Assembly: GCF_000759675.1 (NCBI RefSeq)
Contig: NZ_BAWM01000158.1
Coordinates: 1-64,000 of the forward strand
Origin: Neobacillus niacini
Lineage (GTDB): Bacteria > Bacillota > Bacilli > Bacillales > Cytobacillaceae
Reading direction: 5' to 3'
Length of the DNA stretch: 64,000 bases
In this document: positions 16,652 through 24,897 of the stretch, piece after piece
Numbering within the stretch: position 1 is the stretch's first letter
Layout of the letters: each line of letters starts with the position of its first letter
Made by a program: the position numbers and the translations under genes
The notes under the pieces: generated by a model
What the model saw: the letters and a program-made list of their open reading frames with translations, nothing else
The model's database searches: none
Told to the model about the DNA's origin: nothing

Positions 16652-17488
16652 TTAACAGTTGGATTTATTCTTTTCAGTATAAAAAGCGTTAATCTCGCCG
16701 CCGATAATAATAATAAAACCAGATATGTATAACCAAATCAGTAAAACAATGATAGCTCCAATACTTCCATAGGTCAGTGAAAAGTTATTAAAATTTCCCA
16801 CGTAATAAGATAAAGCATATGAAGAAAGGATCCAGCCAACAGTAGCAAAAGCTGCACCAGGAAAAGCACTTCTGCACCGTAATTTGATATTGGGAGCAAT
16901 CCAATACAATCCTGTGAAAATAATAAATAAAATAATGGCGCTTACGACCAATCGTAACATATCCCAAATACGGAGAAATTCCTTAGTAAAACCTAAATAA
17001 GAAAAAAGAAACACTCCAATTTCTCGACCAAATATCGGTAGTAATAATGCAACGATAAAAACAATGATCATTCCTACGGTCAGCAGGACGGCCATTCCTC
17101 TAGAGACGATAAAAGAACGGCTTTCGTTCACATTGTATGCTTTGTTAAAAGCTCTAACCAGTGCATGAATTCCATTAGATGCAGACCAGATCGTTCCAAT
17201 AACCCCAATGGAAAGCAATCCTCCATTCCGATTATTCATCACATAGTGAACATTTTTTTCGATTAAATCCATTGTCTGCGGGGGTGCAAACTCTCTAATA
17301 CTCCCTAAAATATCAGGGTATGGAATGGGCAGATATGGCAATAAGGAAAAAATTAAAATAAGAAGTGGAAACAGTGAAAGAAGAAAAAAATAGGCGAGCT
17401 GTGCAGATAAACCTGGAATATCATCTTCTTCTATCCGGTGCCATAGCAGTCTTAACAAAGATTTGCGAACATTCACTACCTTTTCCAT
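16652..17488 (-). CDS. yfkH: YihY/BrkB-family membrane protein, YfkH-like
   Basis: This 278-residue integral membrane protein has six hydrophobic helices. It matches the YihY/BrkB family, often mislabelled ribonuclease BN. Family features are the D-I-P-G-L-S-A-Q-L-A-Y start, W-S-A-S-N-G-I-H-A-L near 105, L-Y-W-I-A-P-N near 195 and the terminal Y-G-S-I-G-A-I-I-V-L-L-I-W-L-Y. B. subtilis YfkH is the likely ortholog and lies in the same yfk neighbourhood. AGGAGAGG precedes the ATG. The YtxH-type gene starts upstream with a 35-base gap, so the two are probably co-transcribed. Confidence 0.88.
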   Translation of the reverse strand: MEKVVNVRKSLLRLLWHRIEEDDIPGLSAQLAYFFLLSLFPLLILIFSLLPYLPIPYPDILGSIREFAPPQTMDLIEKNVHYVMNNRNGGLLSIGVIGTIWSASNGIHALVRAFNKAYNVNESRSFIVSRGMAVLLTVGMIIVFIVALLLPIFGREIGVFLFSYLGFTKEFLRIWDMLRLVVSAIILFIIFTGLYWIAPNIKLRCRSAFPGAAFATVGWILSSYALSYYVGNFNNFSLTYGSIGAIIVLLIWLYISGFIIIIGGEINAFYTEKNKSNC

Positions 17489-17523
17489 TTCTCACCTCTC
17501 CTTTTACACACGATTCCTTTTTC

Positions 17524-17907
17524 TTACTTTTCTATTAGTTCTTCTTCCACAACAACCTCTTTTAATAAATCTTCTACGCGTGCTGAATCTTCCTGATGAG
17601 AAAAAGTGTTCTTCGTTTCCTTGACCATTTCTTTTACTTGGGGAGTTAACTCACGGAGTTCGTCCACTTTTCCAGTAATATAAGAAATGTCCTCACTTAC
17701 CTGCTCAATGGTGTTTCTAATTTTTTCTGCCGTCTCTTTTACATTTTCCGTGATTTCTCTAGGATGGCGAACAACATAATTAACTTGCTCATACGCTCTT
17801 TTCACATTCACCTTCATATCTTGTCGTGTTTTTTTATCTAATAAGCTTAGCGCTCCACCTGCTAATGCTCCATAGAAAATGCCTTTCAAAAATAAATTTT
17901 TACCCAT
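17524..17907 (-). CDS. YtxH-domain protein
   Basis: This 127-residue protein has one N-terminal hydrophobic segment (about residues 6-22, rich in Gly/Ala: G-A-L-A-G-G-A-L-S-L-L). A long charged amphipathic helix follows, typical of YtxH-domain proteins (general-stress or envelope-associated). GGAGAAGTT lies upstream of the ATG. It precedes the yfkH homolog by 35 bases on the same strand. Its function is unknown. Confidence 0.75.
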   Translation of the reverse strand: MGKNLFLKGIFYGALAGGALSLLDKKTRQDMKVNVKRAYEQVNYVVRHPREITENVKETAEKIRNTIEQVSEDISYITGKVDELRELTPQVKEMVKETKNTFSHQEDSARVEDLLKEVVVEEELIEK

Positions 17908-18165
17908 TTTTTAACTTCTCCTTCCATTTTGTTTTTATCATTCATTTCATCACTATGAAAAAAATACCAACGTTCATCACTTTATATTTTGCTTTAAGCT
18001 TACTGTCAATTGCAATAGCCGAGCATATTTATATCCCTATTATTTAAAACAATACCCTATCCTTTTTATTTTTAACACTACAATGCAAGTAAAAAAACAA
18101 GTTTAGATTGACATCTACTAGTGAAAATGAAAAGATAAAGTTAGGAATTTTGAAAGGGTGACAGG

Positions 18166-18393
18166 ATGAATTTATCTGAAAAAACGACTGAAAATGTTGA
18201 GTTTATGATTGAACAAATAAAAGAAAAATTAAAGGTATTAAATCTTGGAGCCATTAAACCTTCACACTTTGATGAAGAAATGTACGAGGAATTAAAAGAA
18301 ATTTATGAGATGGTTATTAAAAAACCTTCTTTTAGCCCTAATGAAATGCAAGCTTTGGTAGAAGAACTAGGAAACCTTCGTAAAAACAAGTAA
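18166..18393 (+). CDS. yfkK: YfkK-family protein (DUF1128)
   Basis: This 75-residue helical cytoplasmic protein matches the UPF0435/DUF1128 family (B. subtilis YfkK) across its length. It shows N-V-E-F-M-I-E-x-I-K-x-K-L, the central H-F-D-E-E-x-Y-E-E-L, and F-S-P-N-E-M-Q-A-L-V-E-E-L. AAAGGGTGACAGG precedes the ATG. No function is established. It is convergent with map and shares the terminator at 18396. Confidence 0.88.
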   Translation: MNLSEKTTENVEFMIEQIKEKLKVLNLGAIKPSHFDEEMYEELKEIYEMVIKKPSFSPNEMQALVEELGNLRKNK

Positions 18394-18395
18394 AA

Positions 18396-18419
18396 CAGAT
18401 CTCAAGGATCTGTTTTTTT
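18396..18419. terminator. Convergent terminator yfkK/map
   Basis: CAGATC-TCAAG-GATCTG is followed by seven T on the plus strand. The minus side has a shorter T-run. Confidence 0.88.
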
Positions 18420-19170
18420 ATTTATCTTGTTCAGTTAATATAACTGGCCCTTCTTTACTGATGGCAATGGTATGTTCATATTGAGCAGAATATTTACCAT
18501 CAATGGTCCTAGCTGTCCAACCATTAGCATCCATTTTTGTTTGATACATGCCGACATTGACCATTGGCTCGATGGTAAACACCATTCCTTCTTTAATTCT
18601 TGGTCCTTTTCCTGGCAGCCCGTAATGTGGTACATCAGGTTTTTCATGAATGACTGCACCAATTCCATGTCCAATAAAATCACGAACAACCGAAAAGCCC
18701 TCCGCTTCTACATATGTTTGAATGGCATGACCGATATCTCCGATCCTATTTCCAGGAACAGCCTGTTCAATACCTTTATAAAGTGCTTCCTTAGTTACCT
18801 TTAGTAAATCTTCAGTCTCCTTAGACACACTTCCAACCGCATAGCTCCATGCGGAATCAGCTAACCCGCCATTATAATTGACAACCATATCGATGGTTAC
18901 AATATCGCCTTCCTTTAATGGTTCCTGTCTAGGAAAACCATGGCATATTTCATCATTAATACTAGCACAGGTAGCATATTTATAGCCCTTATACCCCTTT
19001 TGCTGTGGGGTTGCCTTATGTTTAATAAGGTATTCATCCACAAACTGATCAATCTCCCAAGTGGTTATACCCGGTTTGATCATTTTTGCAATTTCTTTAT
19101 GGCATGAGGCAAGAATTTCTCCTGCTTTTTTCATCGCATCGATTTCCCGCTGTGATTTAAGAACAATCAT
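18418..19170 (-). CDS. map: Type I methionine aminopeptidase
   Basis: This enzyme removes the initiator Met from nascent proteins. The pita-bread metal ligands are visible: D in T-I-D-M-V near 97, D in G-L-A-D-S-A-W near 108, H in G-H-G-I-G near 172, E in F-T-I-E-P near 205 and E in Q-Y-E-H-T near 237. The start at 19170 is preferred over a longer frame (19260), because it gives the family's usual length (about 250) and the standard N-terminus. The Shine-Dalgarno is modest. The position next to yfkK suggests equivalence to the B. subtilis yflG paralog rather than the one in the ribosomal operon. Confidence 0.9.
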   Translation of the reverse strand: MIVLKSQREIDAMKKAGEILASCHKEIAKMIKPGITTWEIDQFVDEYLIKHKATPQQKGYKGYKYATCASINDEICHGFPRQEPLKEGDIVTIDMVVNYNGGLADSAWSYAVGSVSKETEDLLKVTKEALYKGIEQAVPGNRIGDIGHAIQTYVEAEGFSVVRDFIGHGIGAVIHEKPDVPHYGLPGKGPRIKEGMVFTIEPMVNVGMYQTKMDANGWTARTIDGKYSAQYEHTIAISKEGPVILTEQDK

Positions 19171-19310
19171 GATCTTCCCAACCTTTTTTAATATTTTTAT
19201 GTATTCTTTGTAAAATTGGAAACACTCTTTAATATTAGCTCTATCAGACCTTTTTTTCAAAAAATAATTGATTTTGTAAATTTAGTATTAAACTTGTAAT
19301 AATTTTCGTT

Positions 19311-19326
19311 GTTCTTAATATGGAAC
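19311..19326. promoter_or_regulatory. Candidate SinR operator upstream of sinR
   Basis: GTTCTTAATATGGAAC is an inverted pair of GTTC half-sites resembling the SinR consensus GTTCTYT. It lies about 60 bases before the sinR start and just upstream of a GATAAAAT -10-like sequence. Autoregulation is inferred only. Confidence 0.35.
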
Positions 19327-19388
19327 TTTCCTATGCTTTCTGATAAAATTATTATAGCAATAATATAAATATTAGGTGTGTGAGCTCA

Positions 19389-19718
19389 ATGATAGGTGAT
19401 CGTGTTAAAAAACTACGGTTAGAGAAAAAGATGTCATTATCAGAACTTGCTGAGCAAGCAGGAGTTGCTAAATCTTATTTAAGCTCTCTTGAAAGAAACC
19501 TGCAAAGAAATCCATCTATTCAGTTCCTTGAAAAGATTTCTTCTGTATTAAACGTACCTGTTGATCATCTAATAAATGAACAGATTAATAAAGAAGAATT
19601 AGATAGTGATTGGATGAGCATTGTAAAAGAAGCGATGGATTCAGGTGTCTCAAAAGAACAATTTCGCGATTTTATTGAATTCAATAAGTGGCGGATCGGT
19701 CAAAATAATAATGAATAA
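19389..19718 (+). CDS. sinR: Biofilm master repressor SinR
   Basis: SinR represses extracellular-matrix genes and is antagonised by SinI. The N-terminal XRE helix-turn-helix (residues 1-65) carries the family block S-L-S-E-L-A-E-Q-A-G-V-A-K-S-Y-L-S-S. The C-terminal Sin domain (about 75-105) has L-D-S-D-W, K-E-A-M-D-S-G-V-S-K-E-Q-F-R-D-F-I and the closing K-W-R, where SinI or another SinR binds. A GTG nine bases upstream is in frame, but the ATG ten bases after AGGTG is chosen. Unlike B. subtilis, no sinI lies upstream. The sinI-type gene faces it from downstream. Confidence 0.93.
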   Translation: MIGDRVKKLRLEKKMSLSELAEQAGVAKSYLSSLERNLQRNPSIQFLEKISSVLNVPVDHLINEQINKEELDSDWMSIVKEAMDSGVSKEQFRDFIEFNKWRIGQNNNE

Positions 19719-19727
19719 TTAAAGAAG

Positions 19728-19761
19728 AAAGCATACTACCATAATTTTTGTAGTATGCTTT
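19728..19761. terminator. Bidirectional terminator sinR/sinI
   Basis: AAAGCATACTAC (19728-19739) pairs exactly with GTAGTATGCTTT (19750-19761). The loop and flanks are T-rich on the plus strand and AT-rich on the minus strand. Confidence 0.88.
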
Positions 19762-19776
19762 GTTCTTTTATGTATC

Positions 19777-19932
19777 TTAGCGATTCTTTACTAGTACCTC
19801 TCTAACCTCATTCTGATGGAGAAAATCCAGGATTGATTCCTTCGAAATCCCTAGCTCCTTTGCTTCTAAAATAAGAGCTATCCATTCTGCGTCCATTCCA
19901 TTCATCATACTATCAGTTATTGCCACTTTCAT
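19777..19932 (-). CDS. sinI: SinI-family anti-repressor
   Basis: This 51-residue protein consists of a Sin (SinI/SinR dimerisation) domain: M-D-A-E-W-I-A-L-I-L-E-A-K-E-L-G-I-S-K-E-S-I-x-x-F-L. This is the helix-turn-helix hook with which SinI captures SinR. It has no DNA-binding part. AGGAG lies just upstream; the ATG is three bases away and an in-frame GTG (codon 3) nine bases away, so initiation may be at either. It is convergent with sinR, and its leader contains a cyclic-di-GMP riboswitch (19957-20050). Function as a SinR antagonist is strongly suggested by family and context. Confidence 0.88.
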   Translation of the reverse strand: MKVAITDSMMNGMDAEWIALILEAKELGISKESILDFLHQNEVREVLVKNR

Positions 19933-19956
19933 TCACTCCTAAAATACATATTCGTA

Positions 19957-20050
19957 TTCCAGGTAACCCGGCCATCATAGTAAAATATATACCTTAGATC
20001 CTCGGCTTTGCGTCCCCATTTTTCAATGGGTTTGCCTTTTTCTGATTCGT
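19957..20050 (-). promoter_or_regulatory. Cyclic-di-GMP-I (GEMM-I) riboswitch
   Basis: On the minus strand the conserved core appears in order. AAAAAGGCAAACC is followed by a CCATT-GAAA-AATGG stem with a GNRA tetraloop, then GGACGCAAAGCC. The tetraloop-receptor halves CTAAGG and CTATGATGG follow, and then GCCGGGTTACC. This is the textbook class I c-di-GMP aptamer. It ends about 30 bases before the sinI start. Just downstream, CCTGGAATAC can pair with GTATTTTAGG, which includes the Shine-Dalgarno and overlaps the aptamer's closing strand, so translational control is plausible. A TATAAT at 20121-20126 (minus) is a possible -10. Confidence 0.9.
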
Positions 20051-20388
20051 AATGCTCATAAATATTGATTATTCTGTATATTAGCTAGACAGCAATTCCT
20101 AATCCATAATTTCTATTTTCATTATATATAGTACTTTCTTAGTAATGTGTTGCATTTTGTCAAATATTTTAATTTTTCGAACCTTTTTTTCACACAAATT
20201 ACTCCAATTTTCTACAAAATACCCTTTAAGTATTTTGCATAATGTATAAAACTTACAATTTAAATGGAAGTTTAATGGAAAATAAGAGGATTTACAGTCG
20301 AATTTGAGTTATTTTCCCTAGGGAAAGATTTTGCAAAATGCTATGAAAAGACTAGAAAATACTGTGAAATTTGTCTATTCTGTGACAA
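20051..20388. other. AT-rich region upstream of the riboswitch
   Basis: This stretch carries the presumed promoter of the sinI leader (minus strand, TATAAT at 20121-20126, poor -35). No supported gene was found. The plus-strand promoter for the 39-residue peptide begins at its right end. Confidence 0.5.
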
Positions 20389-20417
20389 TTGACATATACT
20401 ATAAACACCATTAAAAT
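20389..20417 (+). promoter_or_regulatory. Sigma-A promoter of a small membrane peptide
   Basis: Consensus TTGACA (20389-20394), a 17-base spacer and TAAAAT (20412-20417) lie 47 bases before the peptide start at 20464. GTGAAATTTGTC and TGTGACAA motifs immediately upstream may be regulatory. Confidence 0.8.
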
Positions 20418-20463
20418 ATACTAAATATTATAAATATTAAAATAATGGTGGTGAATCCAGTCT

Positions 20464-20583
20464 ATGACAACCATTCATGTTTTAAATTACGCTATTCCGA
20501 TTGCCTTTATGGTATTTTTCGGTTACCTTATTGATCTCATGTGCAGTCCTGCAAAGTCTGATAAAAACAGTAAACAAGAATAA
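20464..20583 (+). CDS. 39-residue single-helix membrane peptide
   Basis: This short frame lies behind a consensus promoter and a GGTGGTG ribosome binding site ten bases before the ATG. Residues 6-28 are hydrophobic (A-I-P-I-A-F-M-V-F-F-G-Y-L-I) and the tail is charged (S-D-K-N-S-K-Q-E). A Cys follows the helix. No family was recognised. The promoter strength makes expression likely. Confidence 0.65.
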   Translation: MTTIHVLNYAIPIAFMVFFGYLIDLMCSPAKSDKNSKQE

Positions 20584-20662
20584 TTCTCTAGCCCTCCCTT
20601 TCTTACTAATAAATTTCCTTCGTTTGGGAATGATACATTCGTAGACGAAAGGAGTGTTTGAT

Positions 20663-20827
20663 TTGGCACGTGGAGAACATTTTAATCATAAAAAGAAAGG
20701 TCATCCCGGAAACTTACCAAAGGATAACTTAACTGAAAAACGTTCGGAAGAAGCCCCTGGAGACGAAGAATTTCTTGTAGTTAGAGAAGCATTTAAGAAT
20801 AGAGTGGAAACCGAAGATATAGAATGA
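20663..20827 (+). CDS. 54-residue hydrophilic protein
   Basis: A TTG start lies eight bases after GAAAGGAG, and the frame ends at a perfect terminator. The protein is charged and soluble: a His/Lys-rich N-terminus (R-G-E-H-F-N-H-K-K-K-G-H) and an acidic C-terminus. No family was recognised. It may share the transcript of the membrane peptide 79 bases upstream, since no terminator separates them. Confidence 0.65.
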   Translation: MARGEHFNHKKKGHPGNLPKDNLTEKRSEEAPGDEEFLVVREAFKNRVETEDIE

Positions 20828-20856
20828 AAAAAGGCGTGATGAATCACGCCTTTTTT
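20827..20856. terminator. Bidirectional terminator before hutH end
   Basis: GGCGTGAT-GA-ATCACGCC is flanked by six A and six T, so it terminates both converging units. Confidence 0.95.
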
Positions 20857-20858
20857 GT

Positions 20859-22376
20859 TTATTTAACATTATCAAATTTTTGAATAAGCTTTCGTAAGTC
20901 CCATTCTTTTAAACCTTTTGCTGCCCGCTCAATATCTTTAGAAAAGATTCGATCCTTATTTATTGAAGGAACAAGCTCTCTTCCCTTCTCATATATCTTC
21001 TTTGTCTGGCTTGCCATTTTCTCTACCCCGCGAATTTCGACCGCCTGCATGGCACAAATCAGTTCAATCGCCAGCACTCTTCTAGCATTCTGGATAATTT
21101 GATACGCATGCCTTGAGGCAATGGTTCCCATACTCACATGATCTTCCTGATTCGCAGATGAGGGAATAGAATCGACACTTGCTGGGTGGGCGAGTGTTTT
21201 ATTTTCTGATACTAACGAGGCAGCAGCATATTGCATGATCATAGCACCTGACTGCAAACCAGGTTCAGGACTTAAGAAAGGCGGCAAATCGTTCAACTGT
21301 GGATTTACCAATCGCTCGATCCGTCTTTCAGAAATATTCGCAAGCTCGGCAACCGCGATCTTCATAAAATCCATTGCGAAAGCAATCGGCTGACCATGAA
21401 AATTTCCACCAGAAATAACTTTTTCTCCATCATCAAAAATCAATGGATTGTCTGTAGCAGCATTCATTTCGATTTCTAATTTTTCCTTAACATAATCAAG
21501 TGCCTGCCAGGATGCACCATGAACCTGTGGAATACACCTTAGTGAATAAGCGTCCTGAACGCGATATTCTCCTTGGACTGTGGTTAATAAACTATCATTT
21601 AGATACTTACGTATTCTTGCCGCTGTATCAATCTGCTGCTGATAGCCTCGTGCTACATGAACTTCCTCGTCAAACGCATCAATGATTCCGGTCAATCCTT
21701 CCATTGTCATCGCAGCGATGAGTTCACTTTCAAATGCAAGCTGCTCTGCTTCTAGATAGCCGACAATTCCCATTGCTGTCATCGCCTGAGTCCCGTTAAT
21801 AAGCGCAAGACCCTCTTTTGCCTCTAATGTTATCGGAAGTATCTCTTCATCCTGAAGCGCATGAATTGATTCCATTCGATTTCCTTTGTAAAAGACTTCT
21901 CCTTCCCCAATCAGCACTAAAGCTAAATGGGATAGGGGAGCCAAATCACCGCTGGCACCAAGTGAACCCTGTTGGGGAATTACCGGTATGATTTCTTTAT
22001 TAACCAGCTCCAATAGTTTCTCAATCACGATTGGTCTACATCCTGAATACCCTTTTAGAAGCGCATTTGCACGTAAAAGAACCATTGCTTTTGAAACAAT
22101 TTCCGGAAAAGGTTCTCCGACCCCACAAGCATGGGAGCGAATTAAATTAAGCTGCAAATCCCTGACGTGTTCTTTATCAATTAACACATCACTGAACTTT
22201 CCAAATCCAGTATTAATACCGTAGACTACTTTGTGCTCAGAAACGATTTTTTCTACCGCTTCTCGGCTCTTTTTTACAGCTTCCATGCTTTGTTCAGAAG
22301 CAAAAACCTTTTCTTTACGATATAATACGCCTTTCATTTGTTCCAATGTTAAACTTTGACCTGTTAGCATAATCAT
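20859..22376 (-). CDS. hutH: Histidine ammonia-lyase
   Basis: HutH deaminates histidine to urocanate, the first step of histidine breakdown. The 505-residue protein has the Ala-Ser-Gly triad that cyclises to the MIO electrophile ([14 protein letters not shown], near 140-153), N-G-T-Q-A near 190, and the [11 protein letters not shown] segment near 275. It aligns with B. subtilis HutH over its length. The ATG at 22376, six bases after GAGGTG, is chosen over an upstream frame. No hutU, hutI, hutG or hutP lies in the window, so it is separated from the rest of the pathway. Its leader contains an attenuator-like hairpin. Confidence 0.95.
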   Translation of the reverse strand: MIMLTGQSLTLEQMKGVLYRKEKVFASEQSMEAVKKSREAVEKIVSEHKVVYGINTGFGKFSDVLIDKEHVRDLQLNLIRSHACGVGEPFPEIVSKAMVLLRANALLKGYSGCRPIVIEKLLELVNKEIIPVIPQQGSLGASGDLAPLSHLALVLIGEGEVFYKGNRMESIHALQDEEILPITLEAKEGLALINGTQAMTAMGIVGYLEAEQLAFESELIAAMTMEGLTGIIDAFDEEVHVARGYQQQIDTAARIRKYLNDSLLTTVQGEYRVQDAYSLRCIPQVHGASWQALDYVKEKLEIEMNAATDNPLIFDDGEKVISGGNFHGQPIAFAMDFMKIAVAELANISERRIERLVNPQLNDLPPFLSPEPGLQSGAMIMQYAAASLVSENKTLAHPASVDSIPSSANQEDHVSMGTIASRHAYQIIQNARRVLAIELICAMQAVEIRGVEKMASQTKKIYEKGRELVPSINKDRIFSKDIERAAKGLKEWDLRKLIQKFDNVK

Positions 22377-22409
22377 ATTTCTCACCTCTACCACTTTAAT
22401 TGAATAAAG

Positions 22410-22456
22410 AAAGAGGCTGGATTCCATTTCAGTTAGATTTGGAGTCCAGCCTCTTT
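22410..22456 (-). promoter_or_regulatory. Attenuator-like hairpin in the hutH leader
   Basis: AAAGAGGCTGGA (22445-22456 on minus) pairs exactly with TCCAGCCTCTTT (22410-22421 on minus) around a 23-base loop. It is followed by a T-rich tail and lies between the presumed promoter and the hutH start. This placement fits conditional termination, as in the HutP-controlled hut operon. No hutP is visible. Confidence 0.55.
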
Positions 22457-22702
22457 TATTAACATTAGTTCATATAATTTTGTTTTTGGATGCCTCATAG
22501 GTTATCAGTCCATTCAAAAATTCTATTTACTTAATAATTATTGTATGTGATAAAAAGCTTGATTGTCAATATAATTGTCAGAATTTTAGCACGATAACAC
22601 TTTAGCACAATAATAAAGGACAGTGAAGTTGTCCAAATTACAATTTAGTTTTTATTTCAGTTATACTGAATGAAGAGTTTTGTGTTATAGAAAGGAGTAT
22701 TT

Positions 22703-24793
22703 ATGAAATCTCTTGTACTTGCAGAAAAACCAAGTGTAGCCAGAGAACTCGCACGTGTCCTTGGCTGCAATCAAAAACATAAAAGTTATATGGAAGGTAA
22801 TCAATATATTGTGACATGGGCACTAGGTCATTTAATTGAGCTCAAAATGCCTGAGCACTATGATACAAAATATAAAACATGGAATTTAGAGGACCTCCCT
22901 ATCATCCCACAGAAAATGGGATTGAAGGTAATGAAGCAAACAAACCACCAGTTCCGCGCAATTGAAGCTTTAGCGAAAAGAAAAGACATCAATGAATGTA
23001 TCATTGCAACCGATGCTGGGCGTGAGGGTGAGCTTGTAGCCCGCTGGATTCTTGAAAAACTCCATTGGAATAAACCACTGAAAAGACTGTGGATTTCTTC
23101 CCAAACAGACAAGGCAATTAAAGATGGCTTTAAACAATTAAAGCCGGGAAAACAATTTGAAGACCTCTATCATTCTGCTGTTTGCCGTGCAGAAGCAGAT
23201 TGGCTGATTGGACTTAATGTGACAAGGGCTTTGACAACCAAGTATAAAGACCCCCTTTCTGCGGGGAGAGTTCAAACTCCAACTCTAGCAATGGTCATAA
23301 ACCGTGAACAGCAAATCCAAAAGTTTGTCCCACAGGAATATTGGACAATAAAAGCGGATATCGGACCACTTACAACTGAATGGGAGAAGAACAACGAAAA
23401 GAGAATATTTGATAAAGCAGCGGCTGAAAGCATACAAAAAAAGATTACTGAAGCAAAGGCGGTTCTTGAAAGTATTGATAAAAAGAAAAAATCTGAGCCG
23501 CAACCTCTTCCATATGATTTAACTGAGCTTCAGCGTGATGCCAATAAGAGGTTTGGTTTTTCAGCCAAAAAGACATTAACTGTTTTGCAGCGATTATATG
23601 AGCAATATAAAATTGTCACCTATCCTAGAACGGATTCTCGGTACTTAACAACGGATATGATCAATACAATGGCAGATCGTCTTCAAGGAATGGCTTCAGG
23701 TTACAAAGATGAAGTGCGACCCCTTTTAGCAAGCAATGGAAAAGTTTTGGCAAAAAGGGTATTTAATAATGAAAAAGTAACGGATCATCATGCTATTATC
23801 CCTACTGAGCAACGCTTAAACTTAGGTGAGCTTGATTCCGATGAAAAGAAAATATATGACCTAATTGCCAAACGCTTCCTTGCACTGTTTTATTCCGCTT
23901 ATGAATATGAAACAGTTTATGCCACTTTCAAAGTGGAGGGTGAGCTATTTACAACAAAAGAAACAAATGTCATCGATTTAGGTTTCAAAAAGGTTTTAGG
24001 AAGAGAAGATTCCGACCAGACAATGACTGGGTTACAGAAGTTATCCCGTGGTCAATCCTTTACGGTTAAAAATGCCTCCATCAATCAAAAGTGGACGGAA
24101 CCACCACAACGCTATTCTGAAGCTGACATTTTAGCACAAATGGAAAAGTTCGGACTCGGAACCCCTGCAACCCGTGCAGAAATCATTGAAAGGCTTGTGG
24201 AAACAGAAGTTGTTGAACGTCAAAACGGACGCTTCCATTCAACCAAAAAAGGAAAACAACTAATTGAGCTGGTGAATGATGAATTAAAATCAGCCGAATT
24301 AACAGCTAAGTGGGAACAAGAACTAGAAAGTATTTCTAAAGGAAAAGCAGATCCAAAAGTCTTTTTACAAAAGATTCGACGCCAGACAGAACAGTTTGTT
24401 TCTGAAATTAAAGCCAGTGACAAATCTTACCGAGCCCACAACCTAACAGGTTCTAAGTGTCCAGAGTGTAATTCATTTTTAAAGGAGAAGAACACAAAAG
24501 AAGGAAAAATTCTAGTTTGTTCAAGTTTAGAATGCTCGTATCGAAAACGAAAAGATCCTAAGCTCTCTAATCGACGCTGCCCGCAGTGCCATAAAAAGAT
24601 GGAACTCCACGAAGGAAAGGCAGGAGTGTATTTTCAATGCCGTCGCTGTAATGTGGTTGAAAAGGCGGAAGAAAAGAAAAAAGCTGTTAATAAGAGAGAA
24701 GAGAAAAAATTAGTACAGAAATATTCGCAAAAAGAAGATTTCGGAACCAGCCTTGGTGATTTACTAAAACAAGCATTGAAGGACCAAGACTAA
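22703..24793 (+). CDS. topB: DNA topoisomerase III
   Basis: This 696-residue type IA topoisomerase relaxes and decatenates DNA by cutting one strand. The Toprim domain starts at residue 1 (L-V-L-A-E-K-P-S-V-A-R-E), with D-A-G-R-E-G-E near 103. The active-site Tyr lies in V-T-Y-P-R-T-D-S-R-Y-L near 310. The central domain includes H-H-A-I-I-P-T and G-L-G-T-P-A-T-R-A. C-terminal zinc-ribbon pairs (C-P-E-C, C-S-S-x-x-C, C-P-Q-C, C-R-R-C) end in a Lys-rich tail. AGAAAGGAG precedes the ATG. It is a single-gene unit with its own terminator. Confidence 0.95.
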   Translation: MKSLVLAEKPSVARELARVLGCNQKHKSYMEGNQYIVTWALGHLIELKMPEHYDTKYKTWNLEDLPIIPQKMGLKVMKQTNHQFRAIEALAKRKDINECIIATDAGREGELVARWILEKLHWNKPLKRLWISSQTDKAIKDGFKQLKPGKQFEDLYHSAVCRAEADWLIGLNVTRALTTKYKDPLSAGRVQTPTLAMVINREQQIQKFVPQEYWTIKADIGPLTTEWEKNNEKRIFDKAAAESIQKKITEAKAVLESIDKKKKSEPQPLPYDLTELQRDANKRFGFSAKKTLTVLQRLYEQYKIVTYPRTDSRYLTTDMINTMADRLQGMASGYKDEVRPLLASNGKVLAKRVFNNEKVTDHHAIIPTEQRLNLGELDSDEKKIYDLIAKRFLALFYSAYEYETVYATFKVEGELFTTKETNVIDLGFKKVLGREDSDQTMTGLQKLSRGQSFTVKNASINQKWTEPPQRYSEADILAQMEKFGLGTPATRAEIIERLVETEVVERQNGRFHSTKKGKQLIELVNDELKSAELTAKWEQELESISKGKADPKVFLQKIRRQTEQFVSEIKASDKSYRAHNLTGSKCPECNSFLKEKNTKEGKILVCSSLECSYRKRKDPKLSNRRCPQCHKKMELHEGKAGVYFQCRRCNVVEKAEEKKKAVNKREEKKLVQKYSQKEDFGTSLGDLLKQALKDQD

Positions 24794-24797
24794 ATCC

Positions 24798-24831
24798 CAA
24801 AGTAGGCGCATTTTGTGCCTGCTTTTTTCTT
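24798..24831 (+). terminator. topB terminator
   Basis: An imperfect stem (AAGTAGGCGCA with TGTGCCTGCTT) is followed by six T. Confidence 0.75.
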
Positions 24832-24897
24832 GTATTTTCTTCCATTGGGATAGTATGATGTATAAGCTATCATACATATTTGTTTCGGAGGTACAAC

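Noticed and set aside
16652-17488. Ribonuclease BN
   Set aside because: The YihY/BrkB family was once misnamed so; the protein is a membrane protein without nuclease motifs.
17955-18047. 30-codon hydrophobic peptide
   Set aside because: No Shine-Dalgarno and no promoter; it is probably AT-rich noise, though a short membrane peptide cannot be excluded.
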